From Clostridia bacterium (GTDB taxonomy: Bacteria; Bacillota; Clostridia; DSM-8532; SZUA-474), in NCBI GenBank assembly GCA_003251775.1, contig QKEK01000225.1, forward strand, positions 1-40,188: DNA of 40,188 nt, given 5' to 3'. Shown piece after piece: positions 1 through 8,325 of this stretch. Positions within the stretch are counted from its first letter, which is position 1. The number at the start of each line of letters is the position of its first letter. The notes under the pieces were generated by a model, which did no database searches, was not told where the DNA came from, and was given only the letters and a program-made list of their open reading frames with translations. Position numbers and translations under genes: made by a program.

Positions 1-39
1 AGTGAAATAACAAATTCCTATAAACTTGTATAAGTATAA

Positions 40-1569
40 TTAAATATTTAATGGTATTCGTACAACGACCTCAGTTCCTAAGCCTTGTTCACTATTAATC
101 TTAATTTCACCCTTATGCTTATTAACAATTTGCTTAACAATGGACAATCCAAGACCACTACTTTCCTTATCCACTAATAAAAATGTATCAGCTTTGTAAA
201 ATCTATCAAATATTTTACAAAGCTTTTCCTGTGCAATCCCCTTTCCATTATCCTCAACCTTCAGTACACAATGCTCTGAGTCTTCAAATAGGGTAATCTT
301 CACAGAGATTTGTATGCCACTATGCTTTAAAGCATTATCTATAAGGTTAATAATTAAGCTTCTTAATGCTGCTTTATTTCCGTAAATATTAACGTCATCT
401 TGGATTTCTTTTGTAATAATACTCTTATATTTATCTGCTTTTATCCTCATGTCGTCACACGCATTTTCAAGCAAATCGGAAAGGTCTATTATCTCTAGTG
501 CATGTGAGCTAATATCTGACTCAGCTTTTGATACCTCTAAAAGGTTTAGAACCATATTATGCAATCTATCACACTCTGATTTAATTTTGTATATACTTTT
601 TTTTATAAAGACCTTATCATCAAAGCCCTTATTAAAAATTATCTGAGTATAACCAGAAATTATAGTTAAGGGAGTTTTCATTTCGTGAGTTACATTATCA
701 AAAAAGGCTTTACGAAAGCCCTCTAGCTTCTGTAAACGGTCTCTATCTGTTTTAATAACATTAATCTGCTGTTCTAGCTTATCCTTCATAATATTAAAGT
801 CCTTTGATAGATTTCCGATTTCATCGTTTGAAATAATGTTTATTTCTGTATCGAAATTACCCATGGCAATTTCCTTGCTAGCTTTGCTTAGTTTAACTAT
901 GGGAACTGTTAATTTTCTTGATAATAGAATTATAAAAGTAAATATAGCTCCGAATACAAAGATGATGCTTTTATTTATTAATCCTAACAAGTCCATACTG
1001 GATTTAATTATTTCAGAATAATCCTTAGTAATCCTAAAAATACCAATCCTTTCATTGTTGACAATTATGGGACAGGAGAAAGCAACAATATACTTATCTC
1101 CATAGGGCACTATAATAAATGAGGATTTATTGTTTATTGCTAAATTTATGTCGCTATCTCCTTCTTGTCTGAAATTTATACTATCCATGCCCTTATTCTT
1201 GCTTTTAACATTTGCCTTATCATAACCCTCAAAATATATAATTCTCCCCTCAACATTCGCTGAGTCACTTAGGAATTCTCCATCTGCTGAGTATAGAATT
1301 ATTCTGTTATTTGCTCTTAATGCTAGCTCTGATGCTATTTTAGCTGGGTCAGCTTGTATGTTTGTTTCATTCATTTCAAGCTCATTTATATTAAAATATT
1401 CCTTAAGATATAAAGACAAGTCTCTTTGATATGTTTTCAAGCTACTCCTAACAATGACTCTGTTATTCTCTACAATCATATTGTTAATTAAGCATGTCAT
1501 TATTACATATCCAATACAGAATATAATTAAGAAACCAAATACAAACTTGTTTATAATAGATAATTTCAT
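40..1569 (-). CDS. Membrane sensor histidine kinase (OmpR-type partner)
   Basis: This is a 509-aa sensor kinase that would autophosphorylate on His and pass phosphate to the response regulator encoded just upstream. Two membrane segments (about residues 7-27 and 200-222) flank an extracytoplasmic sensor region. A HAMP-like segment follows, then HisKA with the phosphoacceptor motif THEMKTPL. The HATPase domain shows the N box (LIDNALKHS), G1 (VEDNGKGI), F box (FDRFYK) and G2 (GLGLSIV). I chose the ATG at 1569 because AGGGGAGA lies 5-7 nt upstream; the frame is open up to 1653, but no ribosome binding site supports an earlier start. The architecture resembles PhoR/ResE/WalK-type kinases, but the signal cannot be told from sequence. 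A 145-nt structured gap separates it from its regulator, so the two may be expressed unequally. Confidence 0.93.
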   Translation of the reverse strand: MKLSIINKFVFGFLIIFCIGYVIMTCLINNMIVENNRVIVRSSLKTYQRDLSLYLKEYFNINELEMNETNIQADPAKIASELALRANNRIILYSADGEFLSDSANVEGRIIYFEGYDKANVKSKNKGMDSINFRQEGDSDINLAINNKSSFIIVPYGDKYIVAFSCPIIVNNERIGIFRITKDYSEIIKSSMDLLGLINKSIIFVFGAIFTFIILLSRKLTVPIVKLSKASKEIAMGNFDTEINIISNDEIGNLSKDFNIMKDKLEQQINVIKTDRDRLQKLEGFRKAFFDNVTHEMKTPLTIISGYTQIIFNKGFDDKVFIKKSIYKIKSECDRLHNMVLNLLEVSKAESDISSHALEIIDLSDLLENACDDMRIKADKYKSIITKEIQDDVNIYGNKAALRSLIINLIDNALKHSGIQISVKITLFEDSEHCVLKVEDNGKGIAQEKLCKIFDRFYKADTFLLVDKESSGLGLSIVKQIVNKHKGEIKINSEQGLGTEVVVRIPLNI

Positions 1570-1580
1570 ATAATCTCCCC

Positions 1581-1595
1581 TATGCCTGTGGCATA
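1581..1595 (-). promoter_or_regulatory. Hairpin abutting the kinase ribosome binding site
   Basis: A perfect 6-bp inverted repeat (TATGCC, 3-nt loop, GGCATA) ends exactly where the AGGGGAGA ribosome binding site of the downstream kinase begins (1574-1581). A stem in this position could limit ribosome access or set a processed 5' end. This is seen directly; the function is inferred. Confidence 0.45.
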
Positions 1596-1603
1596 AATAA
1601 CTA

Positions 1604-1694
1604 ATGTAAGCGGTTTCCAAGCCATTTTGCCTTGGCAAATTAACAAAGCTCATTAGAATTTCTATCTAATTTAAATTTCGTTAAACGCTTACAT
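1604..1694 (-). ncRNA. Candidate structured RNA between response regulator and kinase
   Basis: The 91-nt segment is closed by a perfect 9-bp inverted repeat (ATGTAAGCG / CGCTTACAT). Inside, on the minus strand, an 8-bp arm (TTAACGAA with TTTGTTAA, one G-U pair) encloses a 6-bp hairpin (ATTAGA / TCTAAT). A separate CCAAG / CTTGG hairpin follows. This three-way-junction layout in an otherwise AT-rich spacer is unlikely to be random. I do not recognise a known riboswitch or ribozyme core in it. It could be a cis-regulatory element for the kinase, a processing site, or a small mobile inverted repeat. Confidence 0.45.
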
Positions 1695-1714
1695 ATCAAA
1701 ACAATTCTTCCTCT

Positions 1715-2434
1715 CTATATCATTTTGTAGCCTGTACCAAAAATTGTTTTTATTAAAGTATCCCCATTTTGATACCTGAGCTTTTTTCTAAGTCTCTGAA
1801 TATGTACATCAACAGTTCTGCTCTCTCCAGCGTAATCATACCCCCATACACACTCCAGTAATTTATCCCTTGAGAATACTCTTCCCCTGTTTTGTGCAAG
1901 TGTTATGAGTAGCTCAAACTCCTTTGGTTTCAAATGTATTTGGTTATCACCTAAGAATACCTCATGCCTTTCACAGTAAATCTTTATTTGCTCTGTCAGA
2001 CAAATTATCATTTCGTCACTTCTATTATCACAATAACCTCTATTATTTTCATTGATGCTACTTAAGCTAATTAACTGAGCTCTCCTAAGACATGATTTTA
2101 CCCTAGCTATTACCTCTCTTAATACAAATGGCTTAGTAATGTAATCATCTGCACCAATTTCCAAGCCTACAACCTTATCCATTATATCACTTTTGGCAGT
2201 AAGCATAATAATGGGTATTCTATACTCTGCTGAAATCTTCTTGCAAATTTCAAACCCATTTATATCAGGAAGCATTAAGTCCAACAAAATCAAATCAACT
2301 GCTTTATTTTCAATTATAGCTAAGCCTTCACTTCCTGTTTTAGCCTCAATTACTGAGTATCCTTCTGTGGATAATGAATAAGATATAATATCTCTTATTG
2401 CCTCATCATCTTCTATTATTAGTATGACCTCCAT
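1715..2434 (-). CDS. OmpR/PhoB-family response regulator
   Basis: This 239-aa regulator has an N-terminal receiver domain (about 1-118) with the acidic pair EDD near residues 8-10, the phosphoacceptor Asp in LLDLMLPD, the Thr of MLTAK and the Lys of ITKPF. A C-terminal winged-helix DNA-binding domain (about 145-239) follows, with the typical KEFELL, SRDKLLECVWG and RTVDVHIQRLRKKL motifs. The start at 2434 is preceded by GGGAGGAT at good spacing. It sits upstream of the cognate kinase gene on the same strand and is probably co-transcribed with it. The family binds direct repeats at promoters when phosphorylated. The long leader upstream carries two strong inverted repeats that may be autoregulatory. 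Confidence 0.95.
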   Translation of the reverse strand: MEVILIIEDDEAIRDIISYSLSTEGYSVIEAKTGSEGLAIIENKAVDLILLDLMLPDINGFEICKKISAEYRIPIIMLTAKSDIMDKVVGLEIGADDYITKPFVLREVIARVKSCLRRAQLISLSSINENNRGYCDNRSDEMIICLTEQIKIYCERHEVFLGDNQIHLKPKEFELLITLAQNRGRVFSRDKLLECVWGYDYAGESRTVDVHIQRLRKKLRYQNGDTLIKTIFGTGYKMI

Positions 2435-2453
2435 TAATGTATCCTCCCTGTAA

Positions 2454-2479
2454 TAATACCATTAATAAGCATGGTATTA
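2454..2479 (-). promoter_or_regulatory. 9-bp inverted repeat upstream of the response regulator
   Basis: TAATACCAT and ATGGTATTA are perfect inverted repeats around an 8-nt loop, 20 nt upstream of the regulator start codon. It could be an operator for autoregulation or a leader hairpin. No T-tract follows, so it is not an obvious terminator. Confidence 0.45.
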
Positions 2480-2525
2480 CTAACTTGAAAAATTGAATTT
2501 TTTTATCATAATAAAACAAGGTTCT

Positions 2526-2561
2526 TAAGTTGTCCACTATCATGATAGCCTCCACAACTTA
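2526..2561 (-). promoter_or_regulatory. Nested palindrome in the two-component leader
   Basis: An outer 8-bp stem (TAAGTTGT / ACAACTTA) encloses the perfect 12-bp palindrome CTATCATGATAG. It lies between a probable promoter and the response-regulator gene and overlaps the end of a copy of dispersed repeat B. Confidence 0.4.
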
Positions 2562-2591
2562 GGCTTATTATTAAGCAAACAGCTTATGACA

Positions 2592-2623
2592 ATTATATTA
2601 TAGAAATGTTGCTAAATTGTAAA
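2592..2623 (-). promoter_or_regulatory. Probable promoter of the two-component operon
   Basis: On the minus strand TTTACA (2618-2623) is followed after 15 nt by TATAAT (2597-2602), with a second overlapping TATAAT at 2592-2597. Spacing is imperfect for either, so the call is tentative. The transcript would carry a leader of about 150 nt. Confidence 0.35.
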
Positions 2624-2772
2624 CAGTTATAAACTTGTCTTTCAAGTTATTCTTAGACTTATTGGTTATGTAGCAAGCCTTCACATAAGAGCTTATAAGT
2701 TTTCTTGTAAAAGTTGAGGTCTGAATAGTTGCCTTAGGTGCACATCATTTATTAGAAATGACTATTATCATA

Positions 2773-2801
2773 TTGAAAAGTTGATTTTATTAATATATAA
2801 T
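2773..2801 (+). promoter_or_regulatory. Sigma-A promoter for ychF
   Basis: TTGAAA (2773-2778) and TATAAT (2796-2801) are separated by exactly 17 nt. The start would be near 2808, giving a leader of about 185 nt before ychF. That leader contains a 12-bp inverted repeat (2866-2877 with 2905-2916). Confidence 0.6.
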
Positions 2802-2991
2802 CTAGTAAGTAGAATTTATAGCTATATTAAGTAATGCTTAATAATTGACTTAGTTTAGGAATAATAATAGTTGTCATTTATACTTTGTTTACATAAATAA
2901 TAACATGACAATTATTTTTATTCTATTGAATTAAATATTTTTTAATAATATATATAAATTCAAATAATATTACTATAAAGGAATGATGTAA

Positions 2992-4086
2992 ATGAAGCTT
3001 GGTATCGTAGGATTGCCAAACGTTGGAAAAAGTACCCTTTTTAACGCCTTAACTAAGGCTGGTGCTGAAAGTGCCAATTATCCCTTCTGCACAATTGAAC
3101 CTAATGTTGGAATTGTACCAGTTCCAGACGCAAGGCTTACAAAACTCACTGAGATGTATAACCCAAAAAAGATTACACCAACAACGATAGAATTTGTGGA
3201 TATAGCAGGGCTTGTGAAGGGTGCAAGTAAAGGCGAGGGCTTAGGTAATAAGTTCCTTTCTCATATCCGTGAGGTTGATGCTGTGGTTCACGTAGTTCGT
3301 TGCTATGAAGATTCTAATATTGTACATGTAGACGGTTCTATAGGACCTGTTAGAGATATAGAAACCATTAACCTTGAGCTGATTTTTGCTGATATTGAGG
3401 TTCTTGAAAAGCGTATAGAGCGTACAAGAAAAATGCTTAAGGGTGGAGATAAAAAATATCAATTTGAGATTGACCTCTATGAAAAGCTAAAGAATAATCT
3501 TGAAAAGGAGATACCAGTACGTGCAGTAGAATTAAATGAAGACGAACAGCAGCTGGTAAAGCATCTTTTCTTACTGACCTCAAAGCCAGTATTATACTGT
3601 GGAAACGTTGGAGAAGATGATATATCAAATGTAGAGGATAACCCTTATGTGAAAGAGCTTAAAGAATTTGCTCAAAAAGAAAGCTCTGAGGTTATGCTTA
3701 TTTGTGCGAAGATTGAAGAAGAAATATCTCAGCTGGAGGAGGAGGAAAAATCTGAATTCCTATCTGAGCTAGGGTTAAATGAATCTGGCTTAGACAGATT
3801 AATTAAGGCAAGCTATAAATTATTAGGTTTAATTAGCTATCTGACAGCAGGCGAACAAGAGGTTCGTGCTTGGACAATTACTAAGGGAACTAAAGCACCT
3901 CAGGCAGCAGGAAAAATTCACTCTGATTTCGAAAGAGGCTTTATACGTGCTGAAATTGTTGCATATGATGATTTAACTGCAAGCGGCACATATACCAACG
4001 CTAAGGAAAAGGGGCTTGTTCGTTCTGAGGGTAAGGAATATATTATGAAGGACGGGGATGTAACCTTATTCAGATTTAATGTTTAG
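2992..4086 (+). CDS. ychF: Redox-regulated ATPase/GTPase YchF (Obg-like)
   Basis: This 364-aa protein is full length for the YchF/OLA1 family, universally conserved P-loop NTPases that interact with the ribosome and prefer ATP. Residues 1-280 form the NTPase domain: G1 (GLPNVGKS at 6-13), G3 (DIAGLV) and the altered G4 region (GNVGED) that distinguishes YchF from true GTPases. A helical insert follows G3. The C-terminal TGS domain (about 280-364) includes [15 protein letters not shown] and the conserved ending RSEGKEY. AAAGGA lies 9-10 nt before the ATG. It is a single gene transcribed away from its neighbours and ends before a strong hairpin. Confidence 0.97.
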   Translation: MKLGIVGLPNVGKSTLFNALTKAGAESANYPFCTIEPNVGIVPVPDARLTKLTEMYNPKKITPTTIEFVDIAGLVKGASKGEGLGNKFLSHIREVDAVVHVVRCYEDSNIVHVDGSIGPVRDIETINLELIFADIEVLEKRIERTRKMLKGGDKKYQFEIDLYEKLKNNLEKEIPVRAVELNEDEQQLVKHLFLLTSKPVLYCGNVGEDDISNVEDNPYVKELKEFAQKESSEVMLICAKIEEEISQLEEEEKSEFLSELGLNESGLDRLIKASYKLLGLISYLTAGEQEVRAWTITKGTKAPQAAGKIHSDFERGFIRAEIVAYDDLTASGTYTNAKEKGLVRSEGKEYIMKDGDVTLFRFNV

Positions 4087-4135
4087 TTATTCTTGAAGAT
4101 TACTACTTGAATATATTAATAATGAGACACTATAT

Positions 4136-4169
4136 ACAGCAAACCACCCGCAAGCGGGTGGTTTGCTGT
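4136..4169. terminator. Strong hairpin, probable bidirectional terminator
   Basis: A perfect 15-bp stem around a CAAG loop lies between the convergent ends of ychF (+) and the split sensor kinase (-). Neither side has a clear T-tract, so it may act through Rho-type release or as a 3'-end stabiliser rather than as a classical intrinsic terminator. Confidence 0.6.
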
Positions 4170-4345
4170 ACCCCCTATAAATTAATTGTACATAGAGATA
4201 ATCTTACTATATAGATGTTCTACCTTATGCTTCAGAGTCTTATACGGGAGAAACTCAAACTATACTGCTTCATTTTCCTTCTTCCCCATAATATGTTTTT
4301 TTTAATTATATTATATATATTTAGTTTTTGTAAGTTCTAAAAAAA

Positions 4346-5758
4346 CTAGGCCTGTTCATGACAAGAATTATTATATATAATGTCTTTTTGAGGTAGATTT
4401 ATAAACACAGTGGTACCTTTACCTTCTTTGCTTTGCACATTTAAAGAGCCACCGTGTAATTGAATTACATTGTAGCAATATGATAAGCCAACTCCATAAT
4501 TGCTTTCTTTCTTTTTAGTAGTAAAAAACGGCTCAAATATTTTGGAAATATCATTTTTTGATATTCCATCACCATTATCCTCTATCTCAAGCGTAACAAG
4601 CTTTTGATTTCTAGTACACCTAATATAAATAACAGGGTTTATTTCTGTAGCCTCTATAGAATTTTTTATAATATTTATTATTACTTCCTTTACATGAATA
4701 TAATCTAATGGCATAAATATATATGAATATTCCTTAACAATTTTTACTTTCTTTTCATCAATAATTGGCTGTAATGAAAGCAAACTAGTATCTACGATTC
4801 GAGCTAAATTGTAGACTTTCTTGTTAAGCTTTATTTCTTTAGTATAATAGTTAATTGATTTCGAAAATTTAAGTAAATGCTGCGTAGAATTCAATATACT
4901 ATCTATATTTCTATCTAATAATAAATTATCTGTATCTATGTTATTTTTTATGTTATTTATACACATGGATATTAATATCATTTCATTCTTTATAGCATGA
5001 TTAAATACACTTACTCCATTATTTATTGTCGTCATACTATTGAGTAAATCATCTTTTTCAATTCTTAATCTAACTCCTAAAACCCCCTCCCTTATGCCTA
5101 GATATATAAATATAGTAATCATTAAGACTACAAACCAAATATCAAAATTCCAGAAATGCTTAATTTCAAGTGCTGGTATAATGAATGCACTTAAAAATCC
5201 ATAAGCTATAAAAGGTACTACTATAAAACAAACCTTATAGCGTTGCCTTTTAATATAAGGATTTTTTTCATCTATAGTAGCCTTTATTAATAAAAATATA
5301 CCAATTAGTCCATACGGGACTACCCAAAACAGATTTATAAATAAATGAGTGTTTAAATATGGAAAATTATAATATGGAAATTTAGTAAAAATAATTATTA
5401 CTGGTAAAGAAGTCAATATGTGCGTTATTAAAAGTATTCTTTTTTTATTAATATTTTAATCATTTTTATAGAATGAGTAGCTAACAGAAAAATTAAGAAA
5501 AAGATATGGTGGAATATGATGTGAAATGAATAGTAGCATATAACCAAAACTATTCATAAACTCTCTTAAAATAGGAAATAAACTAGTCGCCTCTAGTTCA
5601 GGTATAATATACAAATGTATAATAACCGCAAGATTGCCTAATCCACAACAAAAAGGTATTAAAGCACACCAATAAATAGCAGGGCTGTTTTTATTACAAT
5701 AAAAAGTAATTATACTTAACGCAAACATAAATTTTAGTAAAATTATTAATTTAATCAT
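4346..5758 (-). pseudogene. Sensor histidine kinase split by an in-frame TAA
   Basis: One continuous minus-strand frame runs from the ATG at 5758 to 4346 but is interrupted by a TAA at 5456-5458. The first 100 codons encode hydrophobic helices. After the stop the same frame continues with NINKKRILLITHIL, three or four more membrane helices, a His-box (FNHAIKNE), N box (INIIKNSIEA), G1 (DNGDG), F box (FEPFFTT) and G2 (GVGLS). Intact, it would be about 470 aa: a polytopic membrane sensor with a C-terminal kinase. The only restart near the break is a TTG at 5416 without a good ribosome binding site. Readthrough, two separate polypeptides or a sequence error remain possible. The divergent NarL-type regulator is the likely partner. 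Confidence 0.75.
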
Positions 5759-5841
5759 GTTGACTTGAACCTCTCTTAATTGTATTCATAACATCCAACA
5801 AATTTATTTTAACATAATTACTAAATTAATACAATTAGTTA

Positions 5842-5869
5842 TTGACTTTTACTATTATTATTGTAAAAT
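5842..5869 (+). promoter_or_regulatory. Promoter of the NarL-type regulator
   Basis: TTGACT (5842-5847) and TAAAAT (5864-5869) are 16 nt apart, 37 nt before the start codon. It lies in the divergent spacer shared with the split kinase gene. Confidence 0.55.
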
Positions 5870-5905
5870 AATTATATCGTTAATTAAATTAGGTAGGTGA
5901 GATTA

Positions 5906-6547
5906 ATGGAAAAAATTAAACTTGCATTAGTAGATGACTGCGAAAACTGGTTAACGGCAATGAAGGATTTTTTAAATAATGAATTAGACCTCCAAATAGT
6001 TGGCACTGCAAGAACAAGAGAAGAAACAATCAGACTTGTTCAAAACGAAGATCTTGATGTAATTATTATGGATATTAACCTAACAGAAAATAATATTGAT
6101 GGAATATATATTACTCTTGAAGTCAAAGAAATCAGTAAGGCAAAAATAATAATGTTAACATGTCTAAACGAAAAGATTTTGATTAAGAATTCATTCATTG
6201 CTGGGGCAGTTAATTTTCTCAACAAAGAAAACTACACACAATTACCAAATCTAATTCGTTCAACCTATTATAATAATTCGCCTATCGAATACATACTTAA
6301 GGAATATGTCACATTAAAACAGGAAGAACAAATTAAGCACTTATCAAATGCAGAAACTGAAGTATTTGAGTTGTTAAAAAAGGGTTATAATAAGCCTCAA
6401 ATACAAAAAATATTATTTAAATCTGAAGGAACTATTAAAAATCATGTGAACGCTATACTAAAAAAACTTGGTGTAAAAAACAGCAACGAAGCAGTTAAAA
6501 AATATAAAACACGAGGTCTGTTTTTTAGTAAGAGCAGGAGACCTTAG
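5906..6547 (+). CDS. NarL/FixJ-family response regulator
   Basis: This 213-aa regulator has a receiver domain (about 1-120) with VDDCEN near the N-terminus, the phosphoacceptor Asp in IIMDINL and the Lys of FLNKENY. A C-terminal LuxR-type helix-turn-helix (about 150-208) contains LSNAETEVFELLKKGYN and the recognition helix region EGTIKNHVNAILKKLGV. I chose the ATG at 5906 because AGGTGA lies about 6 nt upstream; a GTG at 5897 overlaps that site. It is divergent from the split kinase gene, a common arrangement for a two-component pair, so its activation may be lost if the kinase is inactive. The target genes are unknown. Confidence 0.92.
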   Translation: MEKIKLALVDDCENWLTAMKDFLNNELDLQIVGTARTREETIRLVQNEDLDVIIMDINLTENNIDGIYITLEVKEISKAKIIMLTCLNEKILIKNSFIAGAVNFLNKENYTQLPNLIRSTYYNNSPIEYILKEYVTLKQEEQIKHLSNAETEVFELLKKGYNKPQIQKILFKSEGTIKNHVNAILKKLGVKNSNEAVKKYKTRGLFFSKSRRP

Positions 6548-6590
6548 CACTACTGAACTACATGTCCAAAACATTTACTCTACTTACACA

Positions 6591-8048
6591 TTACTTATTT
6601 ATATCTAGCATTTTTTCGTAAACCTTTGTAATTATAGATGCGTATTTTCCTGTTTCAAAACTTGCACCGACAAAATCGTCGCCCTCAAAAGGAGAGTGCC
6701 TCTTATTTGTCAGCAAAACAATGATTAAATCATACTCAGGGTCAATAAGCACAACCGTACCAGTCCAACCAGTTTTGCCAAAAGCCTTATTGCTAGCATA
6801 CGGACCATATCGATAATTATTTTTGTCACTCCCCCCATAATCCCAACCCAAACAATATCTTGAATAAAGCTTGGACGGCGTTGTATACTTTTCTACTACC
6901 GATTCATCAAATATCTTTGCATTGCCGTAAACACCCTTATTAAGAATCATTTGTGATAAAACTGCAAGCTCATATGCATTAGAAAAAAGTCCTGCACTAC
7001 CCGATACTTCATTCATAGCATAATAAGCCAATTCGTCATGCACCTCTCCCTGCAAGGTATGCTTTCTTACACTATTAAAGCTATATCTATTATCTCTAGT
7101 ATTTCCACATCTCTCTGTAGCTGCAAACTCTGATTTTTCTATACCCTTTTTTAAAGGTGAATATAACGTCTTACTTAAACCTATTGGCTTATAGATATTA
7201 TTCTCTACATAATCATCCATGCGGACTCCAGAAACAGTTTCAATAATACACCCAAGTGTCATAAACCCAATATCACTATACACACTCTTTGAACCCGTTT
7301 CATAATCTAGTGGAATCTTATAAAGCAAACTCATTGTTTTATTCCTATCTAAAGAGTAAAAATCATCTCCTAAAGTATTATTTGGGTAATACATCGCAAC
7401 TGACGCTGGAAAGCCTGATGTATGTGTAAGTAGATGCTCCATTCTCATATTCTTTTTATCTGTACTATTAAATCCATTCAAATACTTTGAAACTGAATCC
7501 TCTGAGTTTATATCCCCATCAGTCTCTAATTTCATCAAGCCAAAAACCGTACCAAATACTTTTGACACTGAAGCAAGATCAAATAACGTATCCTTATTCA
7601 TCTGAACAGGATTTTGCAATAACTCTAAACCATCATATTTCAAAGAATACCCATACGAAGTATGTTTCGCAATTTGCTTATTCTTGGCTATTAATAATAC
7701 TGCACCTGGGAAGCCTTTGCTAACCTCATCATTTATAAAATTATCAATTTCTTCTAGCTCTTCTTGGGTAAATTCTGTGCCAGTATATACATCGGATAAC
7801 ACAGGATAAAGATATTCCTGTCTAGTAGCATCCTCATTACTAGAGATAATATCAGTATTACTAGTAATATTATCTTCATTATCCACTAATTCGTTTGAAC
7901 AGATATAATTATTAGTTTTCTGCGTTTTCATTTCTGTTGATTCATTATCACTATAAGCATCCACTTTGCTTTGCTGACTGTCAAATTGTCTATTACATCC
8001 TGTAACCAGCATGAGACATATTATAATCGAAAGTAAAATTACTCTCAT
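6591..8048 (-). CDS. Serine hydrolase lipoprotein (class C beta-lactamase fold)
   Basis: This 485-aa protein is predicted to be an exported lipoprotein: a short hydrophobic signal ends in the lipobox LVTGC, whose Cys would be lipidated. A Ser/Asn/Thr-rich linker of about 70 residues follows. The beta-lactamase/penicillin-binding fold shows the nucleophile motif SVSK (about 160-163), YSD (about 257, the YxN position) and KTG (about 425). The family includes D-amino-acid peptidases, esterases and PBP4-like carboxypeptidases, so the substrate is open; resistance to beta-lactams should not be assumed. GGAGGGAG lies 7 nt before the chosen ATG. A consensus-like promoter and a 15-bp palindrome lie upstream. 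Confidence 0.9.
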   Translation of the reverse strand: MRVILLSIIICLMLVTGCNRQFDSQQSKVDAYSDNESTEMKTQKTNNYICSNELVDNEDNITSNTDIISSNEDATRQEYLYPVLSDVYTGTEFTQEELEEIDNFINDEVSKGFPGAVLLIAKNKQIAKHTSYGYSLKYDGLELLQNPVQMNKDTLFDLASVSKVFGTVFGLMKLETDGDINSEDSVSKYLNGFNSTDKKNMRMEHLLTHTSGFPASVAMYYPNNTLGDDFYSLDRNKTMSLLYKIPLDYETGSKSVYSDIGFMTLGCIIETVSGVRMDDYVENNIYKPIGLSKTLYSPLKKGIEKSEFAATERCGNTRDNRYSFNSVRKHTLQGEVHDELAYYAMNEVSGSAGLFSNAYELAVLSQMILNKGVYGNAKIFDESVVEKYTTPSKLYSRYCLGWDYGGSDKNNYRYGPYASNKAFGKTGWTGTVVLIDPEYDLIIVLLTNKRHSPFEGDDFVGASFETGKYASIITKVYEKMLDINK

Positions 8049-8095
8049 AATAAAACTCCCTCCATGAAACATTAATACCAAAAGTTATCAATATA

Positions 8096-8123
8096 ATTTT
8101 ATCATTTAATAGTCTCTTGTCAA
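8096..8123 (-). promoter_or_regulatory. Promoter of the serine hydrolase gene
   Basis: On the minus strand TTGACA (8118-8123) and TAAAAT (8096-8101) are 16 nt apart, about 48 nt before the start codon. Confidence 0.65.
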
Positions 8124-8148
8124 GTTGATATACTACTTTCTTTAAATA

Positions 8149-8163
8149 ATGAAAGCCTTTCAT
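8149..8163. promoter_or_regulatory. 15-bp palindrome, candidate operator
   Basis: ATGAAAG and CTTTCAT are perfect inverted repeats around one central base. The site lies 25 nt upstream of the -35 of the serine hydrolase promoter and also upstream of the asnB promoter, so it could serve either. Confidence 0.4.
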
Positions 8164-8190
8164 AGCATTCCATGTATATGAATAACAATA

Positions 8191-8216
8191 TCAATATGTA
8201 ACAACGTAAAAAGCTT
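8191..8216 (+). repeat. Dispersed repeat A, partial copy
   Basis: It contains ATATGTAACAACGTAAAAAG followed by CTT, matching the arm of repeat A seen at 11207-11234 and 16038-16065 on the opposite strand. It lies in the spacer between the serine hydrolase gene and asnB. Confidence 0.5.
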
Positions 8217-8229
8217 GATTGTATCATTT

Positions 8230-8259
8230 TTGTAAATTTCACATATACTAAAGTATTAT
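8230..8259 (+). promoter_or_regulatory. Probable asnB promoter
   Basis: TTGTAA (8230-8235) and TATTAT (8254-8259) are 18 nt apart. Transcription would begin near 8266, about 20 nt before the leader terminator. Confidence 0.45.
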
Positions 8260-8284
8260 AAAATCTTGTATTAACAATAAAATA

Positions 8285-8313
8285 CCCTGCTGTAACAAAC
8301 AGCGGGGTTTTTT
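8285..8313 (+). terminator. Intrinsic terminator in the asnB leader (possible attenuator)
   Basis: CCCTGCTGT pairs with ACAGCGGGG (9 bp, one T-G) around AACAA and is followed by six T. The T-tract runs directly into AGGAGG, the asnB ribosome binding site. No plus-strand gene ends upstream that would need it, so control of asnB read-through is the likely role. Confidence 0.7.
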
Positions 8314-8325
8314 AGGAGGATGGTT

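Larger units (their letters stand above)
2435..2991. other. 557-nt divergent intergenic region
   Basis: This spacer lies between the two-component pair (-) and ychF (+). It holds inverted repeats at 2454-2479 and 2526-2561, a copy of dispersed repeat B, a probable minus-strand promoter near 2592-2623, a plus-strand promoter at 2773-2801 and a long-loop inverted repeat at 2866-2916. I see no credible coding sequence in it. Confidence 0.7.

Noticed and set aside
1604-1694. Hammerhead ribozyme
   Set aside because: CTAATGAG and GGAAAC resemble the core, but the G of CTGATGA is A, the base before GAAA is G instead of C, and no cleavage triplet is in place.
6591-8048. Beta-lactamase resistance gene
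   Set aside because: The motifs fit the broad serine hydrolase family (YSD instead of YxN); resistance cannot be inferred.
8049-8320. T-box or leader peptide controlling asnB
   Set aside because: No T-box sequence (AGGGTGG-like) and no Asn-rich ORF with a start lies between the promoter and the terminator.
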